This document shows positions 18,092 through 31,444 of a DNA stretch of 64,000 bases, piece after piece (the first letter of the stretch is position 1; every line of letters starts with the position of its first letter). The translations under genes and the position numbers were made by a program. The stretch lies in the NCBI RefSeq assembly GCF_001613205.1, contig NZ_BDBX01000005.1, positions 62,001 to 126,000 of the forward strand. Reading direction: 5' to 3'. Below the pieces are notes generated by a model. It saw nothing but the letters and a program-made list of their open reading frames with translations. It did not search any database and was not told the DNA's origin. The stretch is from Nocardia sienata NBRC 100364 (GTDB lineage Bacteria; Actinomycetota; Actinomycetes; Mycobacteriales; Mycobacteriaceae).

Positions 18092-19102
18092 TCAGGGCAG
18101 TAGCACGGCAGCGCCGTCGAAACGGCCGTGCGCCAGATCGGACAGGGCCTGGTCGGCGCGCTCCAGTGGGTAGGGGTGGGTCGTCACCCGCAGCCGATGG
18201 CGCGCCGCGAACTCGAGAAACTCGCGGGCGTCGGTGCGCGTATTGGATGTGACACTGCGGATCTGCCGCTCACCGAACAGATGGCGCTGATAATCGAGCG
18301 GGGGAATGTCGGTGAGATGGATACCCGCCACCGCCAAGGTCCCGCCCGCGCCGAGGGCTTCCAGCGCCGGCGGTACCAGCTCGCCCACCGGGGCGAACAG
18401 AATGGCCGAATCCAGGCGTTCCGGCGGTGGATCCGCGGCGCGCTGGACCGACGCGACACCCAGCCCGAGCGCCAGCTCGCGGGCCGCGGCGCCGCGGGTC
18501 ATGACATGGACGCGAGCGCCCCGGGCGAGAGCGACCTGAGCCGTCAGGTGGGCGCTACCGCCGAAGCCGTAGATACCCAGTGCCCCGCCCTCGGGCACGA
18601 GGGCCCGGGTGAGCGCACGGTAGCCGATGATGCCCGCGCACAACAGCGGCGCCAGCTCGCGATCCTCGTACCCGGCCGGCAGAGCCAACGCGAAATCTAT
18701 TGGTACAGTGACATATTCGGCATATCCCCCGTCGGTGTCCCATCCGGTGTACCGCGAGGCCGGACACAGGTTCTCGGTACCTTTCCGGCAGAACTCGCAC
18801 ACACCGCAGGTGTGGCGCAACCACGGAATCCCGACGCGGTCTCCCACCGTGAACTCACCCCGTTCCGCGGTGGCGACGACCTCCGCGACGACCTCGTGAC
18901 CCGGTACGACATGCGGCCGGTGTACGGGCAGGTCGCCTTCCACCACGTGCAGATCCGTACGGCATACACCGCATGCCAGTACGCGGGCGAGCAGCTCACC
19001 CGGGCCCGGTCGCGGGAGCGCCTCCCGTCGCGCGATGATCGGTTTCCGGTCGATACCCCGGGGTGCGTCCACCCGCCACGCTCGCATGGTCACCGGGTTC
19101 AC
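18092..19102 (-). CDS. Zinc-dependent alcohol dehydrogenase (AdhA-like MDR family)
   Basis: A 336-residue medium-chain dehydrogenase oxidising alcohols or reducing aldehydes with NAD(P). Catalytic zinc ligands appear in [14 protein letters not shown] and VPGHEVV; the structural zinc lobe has [39 protein letters not shown] is the Rossmann turn, with GFGGSA in place of the usual GxGxxG. GTG 19102 overlaps the stop of the upstream gene as GTGA; an alternative ATG five codons later (MRAWRV) is the common start of homologues. Coupling to a flavoprotein gene and its position in the stress island point to redox balancing under low oxygen, which is inference. Confidence 0.9.
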   Translation of the reverse strand: MNPVTMRAWRVDAPRGIDRKPIIARREALPRPGPGELLARVLACGVCRTDLHVVEGDLPVHRPHVVPGHEVVAEVVATAERGEFTVGDRVGIPWLRHTCGVCEFCRKGTENLCPASRYTGWDTDGGYAEYVTVPIDFALALPAGYEDRELAPLLCAGIIGYRALTRALVPEGGALGIYGFGGSAHLTAQVALARGARVHVMTRGAAARELALGLGVASVQRAADPPPERLDSAILFAPVGELVPPALEALGAGGTLAVAGIHLTDIPPLDYQRHLFGERQIRSVTSNTRTDAREFLEFAARHRLRVTTHPYPLERADQALSDLAHGRFDGAAVLLP

Positions 19103-19551
19103 ACCGCGACCTCCTCGATCAACCTCGTCCCGGTCACCAGAGTGGGCTCGATACCGATGACGACGCCACTGTCCGGATCTCCCCAGGGGCCGAGCCGCCG
19201 CGCGTACTCCGCGGCGAGTTCACCGGCGGTGACCGGCCGCGCCGGGCCGGTGACCAGCACCGACCATCCGGTTCGCCGCACCGGGTCGATCTCGTCGGCG
19301 TGATAGGCGACGATCGCCGGGCGGCCGAACGCCGCCCGGGCGAGACCGGCGAAAGGCTGGGTCCGCACGATCACTTCCCCGCCGTCGCCGATGAGATGAT
19401 TCACCGGCCGCACCGCGGGCAGCGCGTCGGCGGTGAACACGATGCGCCCGAACGGCGCAGCGGCGAGCAGGCGCAGGGCTTCGGCACGCTCCAGCGGCAC
19501 GGTTCGCCGCGGAGCTCCGTCGTAGGCCGGGAACACTTCGGGACCCATCAC
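19099..19551 (-). CDS. Pyridoxamine 5'-phosphate oxidase-like flavin-binding protein
   Basis: A 150-residue protein of the split-barrel FMN/F420-binding family: [67 protein letters not shown] and [12 protein letters not shown] follow the family pattern. It probably binds a flavin or deazaflavin; whether it is an enzyme is unknown. The frame opens with adjacent GTG and ATG codons (19551 and 19548) right after ACGAGG. It is first in a two-gene operon with the alcohol dehydrogenase and has a DosR-like box 66 bp upstream. Confidence 0.85.
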   Translation of the reverse strand: MMGPEVFPAYDGAPRRTVPLERAEALRLLAAAPFGRIVFTADALPAVRPVNHLIGDGGEVIVRTQPFAGLARAAFGRPAIVAYHADEIDPVRRTGWSVLVTGPARPVTAGELAAEYARRLGPWGDPDSGVVIGIEPTLVTGTRLIEEVAV

Positions 19552-19950
19552 CTCGTTTCACCGCTTTCTCTGTCGGCGCCTCACCCCAGATCACCACCGC
19601 GAAAAGGAAAGGGACAGGGCCTAATGCCCCCTGCCACCGCTCACCAAGTACCTTCCCGGCACGCCGGGGTTCCGGTGCGTCGGCAGATCCGGACACCGCT
19701 TCGCCGCGCCCGCGCCAGAGAAGCCTCATGCCCACGGCCGGGGCCGAACGTCCCCGGGCCGCGGGCCGAGCGGCCCTGGGGAGGGCTGCCCGGCCCCTGT
19801 ACCGTCAAAGGATCATTGCGTACCGCGAGACGAGGAAGCGAGTTCGGTGCCCCGGTCGCGGCGGCGGGTTCGATCATCGGTGCGCGCACCCGCCACACGG
19901 GCCACGCTCTCCGCCGCGGCGGCCGACGGCGCCGAAAGGACCGGCGCGTC
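19552..19950. other. 399-bp divergent intergenic region
   Basis: No coding signal on either strand. It contains the DosR-like box at 19617-19630, close to the minus-strand flavoprotein gene, and a GAAAGGA ribosome binding site at 19934-19940 for the plus-strand gene. The part from about 19700 to 19930 is very GC-rich and shows nothing recognisable. Confidence 0.5.
19617..19630. promoter_or_regulatory. Candidate DevR/DosR box upstream of flavoprotein-adh operon
   Basis: GGGCC-TAAT-GCCCC is an almost symmetrical element (arms GGGCC and GCCCC) with the N4 spacing of DosR sites. It lies 66 bp before the flavoprotein start, overlapping a GGGAC half-site at 19611-19615. Its near-symmetry makes it one of the stronger candidates. 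Confidence 0.45.
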
Positions 19951-20817
19951 ATGGCATATCAGGTGGACCTCCACGAATCCGCTCCGCACACCGTCCTCAC
20001 CATCCGCCGGACGGTACGCAGCGATCGGGCGGGTGACGATATCCGGGACGGCATGACAGACCTCTATCGCCTCGCCCGGACCCTGTGCCTGCTGCCTGTC
20101 GGTCCGCCGGCCACGACCTACCACGGCGATTTCCGGGTCGGCGCGACCACCGAGGTGGAGTTGGTCCTACCGGTCGCGGCCTCGGCGCCGGGCACCTCGG
20201 ACGGCGAGTTCACCCTCCGCCGCACCGGACCCCGGTGCTACGCCCGCATCTGCCACCACGGCGACTATACGAGTATCGGCGCCGCCTACCGCGCGCTCGA
20301 CGACTGGCTCCGGCACTCCGGTCTCCAGACCACCGGGCCACCCACCGAGATCTACCGGATCGCGCCGGACGAGGCCGTCACGCCCGCCGACCTGCTCACC
20401 GAGATACGTGTCCCGGTCACCTCCACCACGCTGAGCGTGCGGATAACCGCGTCCGTCGCGGCGGTCGCTTCGGCGGTCCGTAGCGCTCTGCGGGACAACG
20501 ATTTCGAGATCTCGTACGAACTGCCGATCCCCGCCGACCCGGACGACGCGCCCGGCGCCGGCGCGGCCGAGCACCTGCTTCTCGGCGCCTTCGACCCGGA
20601 ACTCGCCACCTATGCCGCGGGGGTCAACGGACGGATCACTCCGCTGCTGCCCTGCGATATCACCGTACGACGGGCGGATTCGGTCACTGTCGTCGAAACG
20701 GCCGACCCGCGACTGCTCGTCGAATGCAGCGGGCAACCCGCACTCGAGCCGGCGGCCGAGCAGATCAGCGAACGCCTCATCGCGGTATTGGCGGCAGTCG
20801 CGCACACACACGGGTAG
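19951..20817 (+). CDS. GyrI-like effector-binding domain fused to DUF302
   Basis: A 288-residue soluble protein. Residues about 1-155 look like a GyrI/AraC-type small-molecule binding domain: VDLHESAPHTVLTIRRTV at the start, GPRCYARICHHGDYTSIGAAYRALDDWL in the middle, and PPTEIYRIAPDEAVTPADLLTEIRVPV at its end. Residues about 156-288 match DUF302 (GRITPLLPCDITVRR, then ETADPRLLVECSG and LEPAAEQISERLIAVLAA), clearly related to the stand-alone DUF302 protein at 25875-26282. ATG 19951 follows GAAAGGA. The fusion suggests ligand sensing joined to the DUF302 function, which is itself unknown. Confidence 0.8.
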   Translation: MAYQVDLHESAPHTVLTIRRTVRSDRAGDDIRDGMTDLYRLARTLCLLPVGPPATTYHGDFRVGATTEVELVLPVAASAPGTSDGEFTLRRTGPRCYARICHHGDYTSIGAAYRALDDWLRHSGLQTTGPPTEIYRIAPDEAVTPADLLTEIRVPVTSTTLSVRITASVAAVASAVRSALRDNDFEISYELPIPADPDDAPGAGAAEHLLLGAFDPELATYAAGVNGRITPLLPCDITVRRADSVTVVETADPRLLVECSGQPALEPAAEQISERLIAVLAAVAHTHG

Positions 20818-20947
20818 TGAGGTCACATACACACCACGACCGGCCGGTCAAGTGCCGTTGGTCGTCGAATGCGAGGCCCATACCGCCGCCCCGCGGGCTC
20901 GCCGATCCGTACGCTGAGAACAACCGATACCCAAGAGAGGCAGGACC

Positions 20948-23399
<2,452 letters not shown>

Positions 23400-23693
23400 C
23401 ACCCCGCCACGGCCCTGGTCTCGGAGGTGGAAGCCTCCCGGCACCGGCCGGACGCAAGGTCCCGACCCCGGCTCGTGGCGCGTGGTCGGCGCGCCGCAAG
23501 CCGCGCAGCTTCCGCGCGCCGGAGCCGAGCGGGGCCGGCGATCCGCCGGCCCATCCACCGGTGACTTTCTGCTCTGTCAGGAGCTGTTCTGCGGCGCGAG
23601 ACTGGCCAATACAGCGTCCGCGACGTATTTCCGCAACCCGGAAGGCGGATCGAGGAGACGCCGCGGTAGCCCGACCGTAAGCGAGGACCTCCG

Positions 23694-24400
23694 ATGTCTC
23701 ATTCCCATGATCCCGTGGCAGCGGCCGCGGGCACAGCGCACGAGTGGATACGCGCGGTAGCTGCCTCCCTCGGAACCGACGAACCTCACGCCTATCGAGT
23801 TCTGCGAGCCTGGTTGCACTCGGTGCGCGATCAACTCGGTGTCGCCGGATCGGCGCATCTGGCCGCCCAGCTGCCCGAACTGCTGCGCGGCACCTACTAC
23901 AGCGGCTGGGTCCCGAGCCGGGTACCGCTACGGCACGACGCGCAAGATTTCGCGACCCGGTTCGCCCGCGAGGCGGGGATCGAGCGCGGCGAGGTCGGTT
24001 ACACCGCCGGTACGGTCACCAAGGTACTCGCCGCCAGGTTCTCGCCGGGGCAGCTCGGCCGGGTCTTCGGGGTTCTGCCCGAACCGCTGTGCCGGTTGCT
24101 GAGCGGCGCGGCGCCTCCGTCCGCCGACGTAGCCGGACGCCGGAAGAACCGGGCCCGCGGGCGCGCCGCGGACCTGAGCGAATCGGTCCGCGCGCTGGGT
24201 GAGGCCGTGGGCGTACTCGCCCGGGGCCTCGAACGCTCGCCGGTCGAGCCGGACGAGGCCGACGACGCCCGGATGCGCGCCGCCGCCCAGCAGGCCCATC
24301 GCATTCTCCTGGCCGCGGGCGTGACGGCCCCACCCGAACTACAGCCGCACCACGACCGGATCACGGTCGCGTCCGTGGGCCGTGTGCCCGGAGATGGGCG

Positions 24401-24404
<4 letters not shown>
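23694..24404 (+). CDS. DUF2267 domain protein
   Basis: A 236-residue soluble protein. Residues about 15-135 carry the DUF2267 pattern (EWIRAVAASLGTDEPHAYRVLRAWLHSVRDQLG, LPELLRGTYYSGWVPSRVP, FATRFAREAG). The rest is charged and predicted helical, with an Arg/Lys-rich linker (GRRKNRARGRAA). DUF2267 proteins accompany USP and DosR genes in actinobacteria but have no established function. GAGGACC precedes the ATG. Its stop overlaps the next start as ATGA, so it is coupled to the downstream stress protein. Confidence 0.82.
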
Positions 24405-25844
<1,440 letters not shown>

Positions 25845-25874
25845 CCACCGAGAGCACCCGAAAGGAGCCGACAT

Positions 25875-26282
25875 ATGGAAATCGGTCTGTCCACTACTCT
25901 GCACACCAGCTTCGAAGAAGCCGTTGCGCGCACTCGTGCCGCCCTCGCCGAACAAGGCTTCGGGGTGCTCACCGAAATCGATATGCGGGCCACACTCGAG
26001 GCCAAACTGGGCGAGAAGATGGAAGATTACCTGATTCTCGGCGCGTGCAATCCACCGTTGGCCCACCGAGCCGTCGGCGTCGACCGCCGGATCGGCCTGT
26101 TACTGCCCTGCAATGTGGTGGTGCGCCGCGACGTCGATTCCGATACCGCCGTTCTCGTCGAGGCGATGAATCCGCAGGTCATGGTTCAGGTGACCGATGA
26201 ACAAGCGCTGGAACCGATAGCCGAGGAGGCCACCGTGAAACTGCGGGCGGCCCTCGATACGCTCGACACCGGCGAGAACTGA
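25875..26282 (+). CDS. DUF302 protein
   Basis: A 135-residue stand-alone DUF302 protein: LHTSFEEAVARTRAALAEQGFGVLTEIDMRATLEAKLG, YLILGACNPPLAHRAV, IGLLLPCNVVVRRDVDSDTAVLVEAMNPQ, LEPIAEEATVKLRAAL. A Cys lies in each of GACNPP and LPCNV. GAAAGGAG gives a good ribosome binding site. Genes of this type often sit beside DUF156 repressors; the biochemical role is not established. It is homologous to the C-terminal half of the fusion at 19951-20817. Confidence 0.88.
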   Translation: MEIGLSTTLHTSFEEAVARTRAALAEQGFGVLTEIDMRATLEAKLGEKMEDYLILGACNPPLAHRAVGVDRRIGLLLPCNVVVRRDVDSDTAVLVEAMNPQVMVQVTDEQALEPIAEEATVKLRAALDTLDTGEN

Positions 26283-26298
26283 TCGCCCTCGGCGGGGA

Positions 26299-26487
26299 TC
26301 ACCGGCCGGCGGCGGTGTCGACGATCCGGACTCCGCCGACGCCGGCGACCGTGCGGGCCGTCGCGGCGACGACCCGCTGCTCGGATTCGTCGGCGAAGAT
26401 GCCCTCGATCGTCACCACACCGTGGCCGACGTCGACATCCCCTCGGCGGTGGCTGTCGGTGTAGTCGTCGTCACCGATCGGCACCAC
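26299..26487 (-). CDS. Short BON-like reading frame, possibly a remnant
   Basis: About 62 codons whose C-terminal part, DVDVGHGVVTIEGIFADESEQRVVAATARTVAGVGGVRIV, resembles the second half of a BON domain. The only in-frame starts are GTG 26487 and 26484, inside the end of the upstream hydrolase fusion (17 bp overlap). A complete BON domain would need more N-terminal sequence, so this is either a very short BON protein coupled to the fusion or a decayed one. Confidence 0.4.
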   Translation of the reverse strand: MVPIGDDDYTDSHRRGDVDVGHGVVTIEGIFADESEQRVVAATARTVAGVGGVRIVDTAAGR

Positions 26488-27826
26488 CGTGGGCGCCGGG
26501 ACCGCCCCGGTGGGCCGGTACCGACGACAAATGCGCGACCAGCCAATCGCGGGCCAGTTCGGCGACCCGCTCCAAGGTCCCCGGCTCGGCGAACAGATGC
26601 GTGGCGCCGGGCACCACGGCCAATTCGGTGTCACCGGGTATCTGCCGCGCTGCCCATCGATTGAGTTCCAGGACCTGTTGATCATTGCCACCGACGATCA
26701 GCAGTGTGGGCATGCGCACCGCCTCGAGCGCCGCCCCGGTCAGATCCGGCCGGCCGCCGCGCGAGACCACCGTGGTGATCACGACGCCGGGATCGGTCGC
26801 GGCGCGCAGCGCCGCAGCCGCTCCGGTACTGGCGCCGAAGTATCCCAGCCGCAGCGACGCGAGGTCCTCACGTGCCGTCACCCAGTGGGTGACCTCGACC
26901 AGTCGCCGCGCGAGCAGCTCGATATCGAAAACACGCGCTCGCGTGTTCTCCTCGTCCCCGGTGAGCAGATCCATGAGCAAGGTGGCCAGCCCGGCGCGGC
27001 CGAGGACATCTCCCACGAATCGGTTGCGCGGACTGTGCCGGCTGCTGCCGCTGCCGTGGGCGAAAACCACAAGTCCGAGCGGGTCTTCCGGCACGGTCAG
27101 ATGTCCGGCCAGCCGACCGCCGCGGATCGGCACGACGACCTCCTCCTCGCGCCGCGGTGGGTCGTCGCCGGGCGGCTCGAAGAGGTCGAGCTGCCGGGCC
27201 GCGGCGCGCAGCAGCCGCTCGACCTCGGAATCGGTGACATGATCGAAACGCCGATACCAGCCGCCGACCGCCCCGAGCAGGGTGGGCACCTGCAGGCAGA
27301 CCACCTCGTCGGCCACATCCCGCAGTAACGCCGCCGTGTTGCGCGGCGCCACCGGAACAGCCAGTACAACCCGTTGCGCGCCGTGCGCCCATGCCACCTG
27401 ACACGCGGCGCGGGCCGTGGCGCCGGTGGCTATTCCGTCGTCGACCACCACTATGGTCCGGCCGGACAGCGACACCTGCGGACGGGCCTGCCGTAGTCGA
27501 TCGGCTCGCTGTACCAGCTCGCGGCGTTCGCGCCGCTCGACCGATTCCGTTTCCGCGCGGTCCAGTCTCGTGGAGGCGAGCACCGCCGCGTCGACCACCC
27601 GGATACCGCCCTCACCGAGTGCGCCGAAGGCCAGCTCCGGCTGATAGGGCACGCCCAGCTTACGCACCACGATCACATCCATCGGCGCGTTCAGCTCGCG
27701 GGCGACCTCGTAGGCCACCGGGACGCCACCGTTGGGCAACCCCACCACGACTGCGTCTTCGTCCCGCAGATAGGCCAGGCGGGCAGCCAGTTGCCGTCCG
27801 GCATCCCGGCGATCCTCGAACCCCAT
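26471..27826 (-). CDS. Phosphoribosyltransferase-alpha/beta hydrolase fusion (Rv0571c-like)
   Basis: A 451-residue fusion. Residues about 1-215 are a type I phosphoribosyltransferase-like domain (VVGLPNGGVPVAYEVARELNAPMDVIVVRKLG) with the PRPP loop IVVVDDGIATGATARAA. Residues about 230-451 are a dienelactone-hydrolase-type alpha/beta hydrolase (VVFAHGSGSSRHSPRNR, nucleophile region LGYFGASTGAAAALRAA, VGGNDQQVLELNR, VPGATHLFAEPG). The same architecture occurs in M. tuberculosis Rv0571c, a DosR-regulon gene. AGGAGGTC five bases before ATG 27826 fixes the start. Substrates are unknown. A DosR-like box lies about 174 bp upstream. Confidence 0.9.
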   Translation of the reverse strand: MGFEDRRDAGRQLAARLAYLRDEDAVVVGLPNGGVPVAYEVARELNAPMDVIVVRKLGVPYQPELAFGALGEGGIRVVDAAVLASTRLDRAETESVERRERRELVQRADRLRQARPQVSLSGRTIVVVDDGIATGATARAACQVAWAHGAQRVVLAVPVAPRNTAALLRDVADEVVCLQVPTLLGAVGGWYRRFDHVTDSEVERLLRAAARQLDLFEPPGDDPPRREEEVVVPIRGGRLAGHLTVPEDPLGLVVFAHGSGSSRHSPRNRFVGDVLGRAGLATLLMDLLTGDEENTRARVFDIELLARRLVEVTHWVTAREDLASLRLGYFGASTGAAAALRAATDPGVVITTVVSRGGRPDLTGAALEAVRMPTLLIVGGNDQQVLELNRWAARQIPGDTELAVVPGATHLFAEPGTLERVAELARDWLVAHLSSVPAHRGGPGAHGGADR

Positions 27827-28258
27827 TGCCGACCTCCTGGCCCCGGCCCGTCCCGGCACATCGATCAGTGGACGGAGCATGCGCCGTATCCACCGTCCGG
27901 GCGTCCTCCACACCGGCGACCACCCGGATCATGGCGTTGTTCACCACCACACTTGTCATCTGCGGGCATCGCCGACAGTGCGAAAGGTGCTCCGAGACGA
28001 GGACCAATGTCATCAGCCCCGATATCACGGCCGATCCACTTCGCTCCGGCGGAGTCGGTCGAGGCGCCGACCGCTATCGCCGCTTCTCCGCGCAGAGCCC
28101 GTCCACCAGCCAATCGTAGATCAATGCGCATATCTACGTATGTACAGGTTTATAGTTCACCCGGTCCTGATGGTTCCCTGCACTCGACCCGTTGGACACT
28201 CCGCACGTCGACCGGCATTCGCGTGCACACCGACGGCCCCGGGCGTACGGTCGGAGCT
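27827..28258. other. 432-bp divergent intergenic region
   Basis: Between the phosphoribosyltransferase fusion and the methyltransferase. It holds the DosR-like box at 28000-28013 and, near 28110-28160, the most AT-rich stretch of the neighbourhood (ATCTACGTATG, GTTTATAGTT), likely promoter DNA. A short minus-strand frame here with HLSHCRRC looks superficially like an anti-sigma zinc motif but is not convincing. Confidence 0.5.
28000..28013. promoter_or_regulatory. Candidate DevR/DosR box upstream of the Rv0571c-like gene
   Basis: AGGAC-CAAT-GTCAT keeps the N4 spacing with one mismatch in the left half and two in the right half of GGGAC-N4-GTCCC. It shares GGACCAATG with the box at 17028-17041. 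Distance to the downstream start is about 174 bp, which is long. Confidence 0.3.
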
Positions 28259-28921
28259 GTGAGCAGCGGTGCCGTACCCGTGGCAGCGGCGAAGGGCTCG
28301 GGCCTGTGGGCACGAGTGTTCGCGGCGCTGTACGATCCGCTGCTCTGGTTGGGCGAGAGGTCGGGTATGGCCGCTCGTCGGCGAGATCTACTCGGCCGCG
28401 CGAGAGGGCGAACCGTCGAACTCGGCAGCGGTACCGGCCTCAACCTGAGGTACTACCCCGGCGACCTCGACGAGCTGACCTTGACCGAACCGGAAGCCGC
28501 GATGCGTACACGGTTGACGCGGAGGCTGCATCGCGGTCGAAGTCGGGCGCGCGTCGTCGATGCATCGGCGGAACGGCTTCCGTTCGCGGATGCCACCGTG
28601 GACACCGTCGTCTCGACACTCGTCCTGTGCACGGTGGAGGATCCGGCTCCGGTGTTGCGGGAGATCGAGCGTGTTCTACACCCCCACGGTCAGCTGTTGT
28701 TTCTCGAGCACGTGCGTTCCGAGTCGCCGCGCCTTGCGCGGTGGCAAGACCGGCTCGCCGGCCCGTGGCGCCGGTTCGCGGAGGGCTGCCACTGCAATCG
28801 TGCGACCCTCGAGCTGATCCGGGCCGCTGGTCTGGAACTCGAAGACGTGCAGGAAACGTCGTGGCGGCGCATGCCTCCGATCGTTCGACCGCTGGTCATG
28901 GGAGTGGCCACCCGTACCTGA
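28259..28921 (+). CDS. Class I SAM-dependent methyltransferase
   Basis: A 220-residue methyltransferase of the UbiE/phospholipid N-methyltransferase-like group. Motif I is VELGSGTGLNLRYYP, motif II covers ARVVDASAERLPFADATVD, and motif III is VLREIERVLHPHGQLLFLEHVRS. The N-terminal FAALYDPLLWLGERSGMAARRRDLL and the C-terminal FAEGCHCNRATLELIRAAGLELEDVQE are typical of this subgroup. GTG 28259 has GGAG only three bases away, so the start is uncertain; the frame is open further upstream without similarity. The substrate is unknown. Confidence 0.82.
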   Translation: MSSGAVPVAAAKGSGLWARVFAALYDPLLWLGERSGMAARRRDLLGRARGRTVELGSGTGLNLRYYPGDLDELTLTEPEAAMRTRLTRRLHRGRSRARVVDASAERLPFADATVDTVVSTLVLCTVEDPAPVLREIERVLHPHGQLLFLEHVRSESPRLARWQDRLAGPWRRFAEGCHCNRATLELIRAAGLELEDVQETSWRRMPPIVRPLVMGVATRT

Positions 28922-29072
28922 CCTCTCACGAATTCCGCTGTCTCTCATGGTTATTCATCACAGTCCTCGATCGAACACCGCACCGGGCCGCCTATGATTC
29001 AGACGGCCGGAGCGCCTCCGGCCCGCGGATTACGCCCTCGCCTGCTGCGAGGGTCGCAGAGGCGGGAAGAAG

Positions 29073-29411
29073 ATGATGGGAAATAGCCTGGTCAAGGCAA
29101 CAGGCATGGTGGCGTTCGGTGCACTGCCCATGGCCGCGACGATTGTTCTCGCGGGTCCGTCGGCCGCCGCGGCCGCTACCGACCGAGCCACACCCGTGGC
29201 CGGCATTGCGCTGCAGAAGAGCGAGGACATAGCCACCAACCCGCACGCACTGATTCCCGATCCGGTGCTGAACGGATCGTCCGCGGGGGGCTCGGTCGGT
29301 TCTGCCGTGGGCTCGGCCACCGGGTCCGGCGCCGGTTCACTTATCGGCTCCGCGATCGGCGCCCTGGTGGGCTATCTTCGTCCGGACGTGATCCCGCAGG
29401 TTCTGCCCTGA
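29073..29411 (+). CDS. Small secreted Gly/Ser-rich protein
   Basis: A 112-residue protein of unknown function. A Sec signal peptide is clear: short N-region with Lys8, hydrophobic core MVAFGALPMAATIVLAGPSAA, and a likely cleavage after AAAAA near residue 35. The mature part has a Gly/Ser repeat tract (GSSAGGSVGSAVGSATGSGAGSLIGSAIGALVGYL) with an alternating glycine pattern that could be membrane-associated. GGGAAGAAG precedes two adjacent ATG codons. Similar short secreted proteins are common in Nocardia and Rhodococcus. Confidence 0.75.
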   Translation: MMGNSLVKATGMVAFGALPMAATIVLAGPSAAAAATDRATPVAGIALQKSEDIATNPHALIPDPVLNGSSAGGSVGSAVGSATGSGAGSLIGSAIGALVGYLRPDVIPQVLP

Positions 29412-29493
29412 CCGCGACCCGGTAGATCAACTCTGCCGGGCGGACCGGCCCGGGGTCTTCGGTCCCGCATGCCGGCGACAGCAGGTGAGGGGC

Positions 29494-31197
29494 CTACTTC
29501 GCGTCCCCGTAGCACTCCACCACCGCCGTGGTGAAGGGAAATCGCACAGGTGTCGGCCCGAAAGCCAGCCGGCCCGCGGTATCGGCCGCGGTGGAGATCA
29601 TTTCGGCGACCTGCGTCGCCTCCTCCGACGGACAGTGCACGATCACCTCGTCGTGCTGGAAGAACACCAGCTCGGCACGGAGCCCGGCACGGAATATCGC
29701 ATGACGCAGACCCGCCAGGACCAAGAGGGCCCAATCGGCACCGCTCCCCTGCACCACGAAGTTACGCGTGAAGCGGCCCCGGGCCCGCGCCGCCGAAGTG
29801 CTGCGGTACTCGCCTGGGTTCTCCCAAGACGATTGGTCCTGGTCCGGTGACGCGACCGATGCCGGTGGGCACGTCCGCCCCAGCCAGGTGCGGACCAGAC
29901 GGCCCTCCTCACCGGCCCGCGCCGCGGCATCGACATAGGCCACCGCGGCCGGATATCGCCGGCGGAGACCGGCCAGGTGGGTCAGGGCATCGCCGGAGGT
30001 CTGGCCGTAGATGGCGCCCAGCAGGGCGAGTTTGGCCTGCGCGCGGTCGCCGCCGAAGCCTCGGGCGGCCAGATCCGCGTACAGATCCGCGTCCCGGCCG
30101 GCCACCTCCATCAATCCGGGATCGCGCGAGACGGCGGCGAGTATTCGCGGCTCCATCTGGTCGGCGTCGGCCACCACGAGGGACCAGCCCGGGTCGGCAC
30201 GGATCGCACGGCGGATCACCTTCGGAATCTGCAGGGCGCCGCCACCATTGGTTGTCCAGCGACCGGTCACCGTGCCGCCCGGCAGATATTCGGGCCGGAA
30301 TCGGCCGCCGTGTACCCACTGTTCGAGCCAGGACCAGCCGTGGGCGGTATACAGGCGGTACAGCGATTTATAGGCCAGCAGTGGCGTCACGGCGGGATGG
30401 TCGATGCGCTGGAGTTCCCATTTACGGGTAGAGGACAACAGGATCCCGGCTCGGGAGAATGCCCGGATTATGTCGTTGGGCAGGTCCGGGCGGACCCTCA
30501 CCCCGTCCCCGAAGGCCCGCGACACTTCATCGGCCAACTCCGCCAGCCTGCTCGGTTCCGCGCCGCCCGGAAAGCGCTCGCCCAGCATCGTGTCCAGCAA
30601 CTCGCGGTGCACGTCCGCGCGCCACGGGATCCCCGACCGTGACATCTCCGCGGCGACCAGCATGCCCGCCGATTCGGCGGCGAGCAGCAACCGCATACGT
30701 TCGGGATGCTCGGTGGCCGCGGTCCGAGCGAGCTGACCCGCGTAGACCTCCAACAGGGCGGTGAACTCGTCGATGCCGGACGGCAGCGGTACCGGACCCG
30801 ACTCGAACAACGACGGCTGGCTCTCGGCGGCCCGCGCCGGTGCGTCCGGCGGGACGGGCAGGTTGTGCAACCGAGCCCAGGCGGCCGCCAGCGAACGGGG
30901 CCGACCCGACTGCCCTTCCTCGTATCCGATCAGCAGCGCCTCCGCGGCCTCCACGTCGTAGCAGCGCTCGACCCGCACACCGGCCGCCGTCAGCACCCGA
31001 TAGATCTCTGCGGTGGACCGCCACACCCACCGCTCGACGTCGGGGCGTGACCGCACCGCCTCGGCGAGCGAAGGCTCACGGATCACCGCCGCGGCGGGCC
31101 GGCCGGCCGAATCGAGTGGACACAGATACGCGCCCCCGTCACCCGACTCCGCCACCGCCCACCGCACGTCCCCGAGTCTGGCACCAGGGTCCGACAT
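29494..31197 (-). CDS. Family A DNA polymerase-like protein (bifunctional 3'-5' exonuclease/polymerase type)
   Basis: A 567-residue actinobacterial PolA-like protein. The N-terminal half (about 1-200) replaces the exonuclease region and lacks clear DEDD catalytic residues in what can be read. The polymerase half has motif A VVADADQMEPRILAAVS, the O-helix-like QAKLALLGAIYGQTSGDALTHL, and motif C LVFFQHDEVIVHCP with the HDE triplet. GRWTTNGGGALQIPKVIRRAI precedes motif A. ATG 31197 was preferred to an upstream TTG; no strong ribosome binding site is visible. Such proteins coexist with a full PolA and probably act in repair or fill-in synthesis. Confidence 0.85.
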   Translation of the reverse strand: MSDPGARLGDVRWAVAESGDGGAYLCPLDSAGRPAAAVIREPSLAEAVRSRPDVERWVWRSTAEIYRVLTAAGVRVERCYDVEAAEALLIGYEEGQSGRPRSLAAAWARLHNLPVPPDAPARAAESQPSLFESGPVPLPSGIDEFTALLEVYAGQLARTAATEHPERMRLLLAAESAGMLVAAEMSRSGIPWRADVHRELLDTMLGERFPGGAEPSRLAELADEVSRAFGDGVRVRPDLPNDIIRAFSRAGILLSSTRKWELQRIDHPAVTPLLAYKSLYRLYTAHGWSWLEQWVHGGRFRPEYLPGGTVTGRWTTNGGGALQIPKVIRRAIRADPGWSLVVADADQMEPRILAAVSRDPGLMEVAGRDADLYADLAARGFGGDRAQAKLALLGAIYGQTSGDALTHLAGLRRRYPAAVAYVDAAARAGEEGRLVRTWLGRTCPPASVASPDQDQSSWENPGEYRSTSAARARGRFTRNFVVQGSGADWALLVLAGLRHAIFRAGLRAELVFFQHDEVIVHCPSEEATQVAEMISTAADTAGRLAFGPTPVRFPFTTAVVECYGDAK

Positions 31198-31444
31198 CCA
31201 CGACAACGGCTCGTCGCGGCATCGGCGGTGGGCGACCTGGTCGCAGTCGGCGGGCGGACCCGGAAGGCGCCGGCCGGGCGACCGGGATTTCAGCTGCCGC
31301 GGGTCTGAGATTCGGCAGCGAACCGGCCCGCCGCGGGATAGTCGTCGCGGACCTCCTCGCTGCCTGCAGGTGGGCCGAGTCCTCTACGCCCAGCAGGCCC
31401 GCCCCCGGCCGGCGCGACCGACGGATCGGCCGCCGACCATTGTG

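Noticed and set aside
23409..23422. Possible DosR box (GAGAC-CAGG-GCCGT on the minus strand) before the DUF2267 gene
   Set aside because: Both half-sites are imperfect, it lies 270 bp from the gene and immediately after devS, so it was not listed as a site.
27660..28028. Minus-strand frame with HLSHCRRC, like an anti-sigma zinc motif
   Set aside because: The motif is isolated, the rest is Arg/Gly-rich and overlaps the ribosome binding site and start of the phosphoribosyltransferase fusion, and no sigma factor gene is adjacent.
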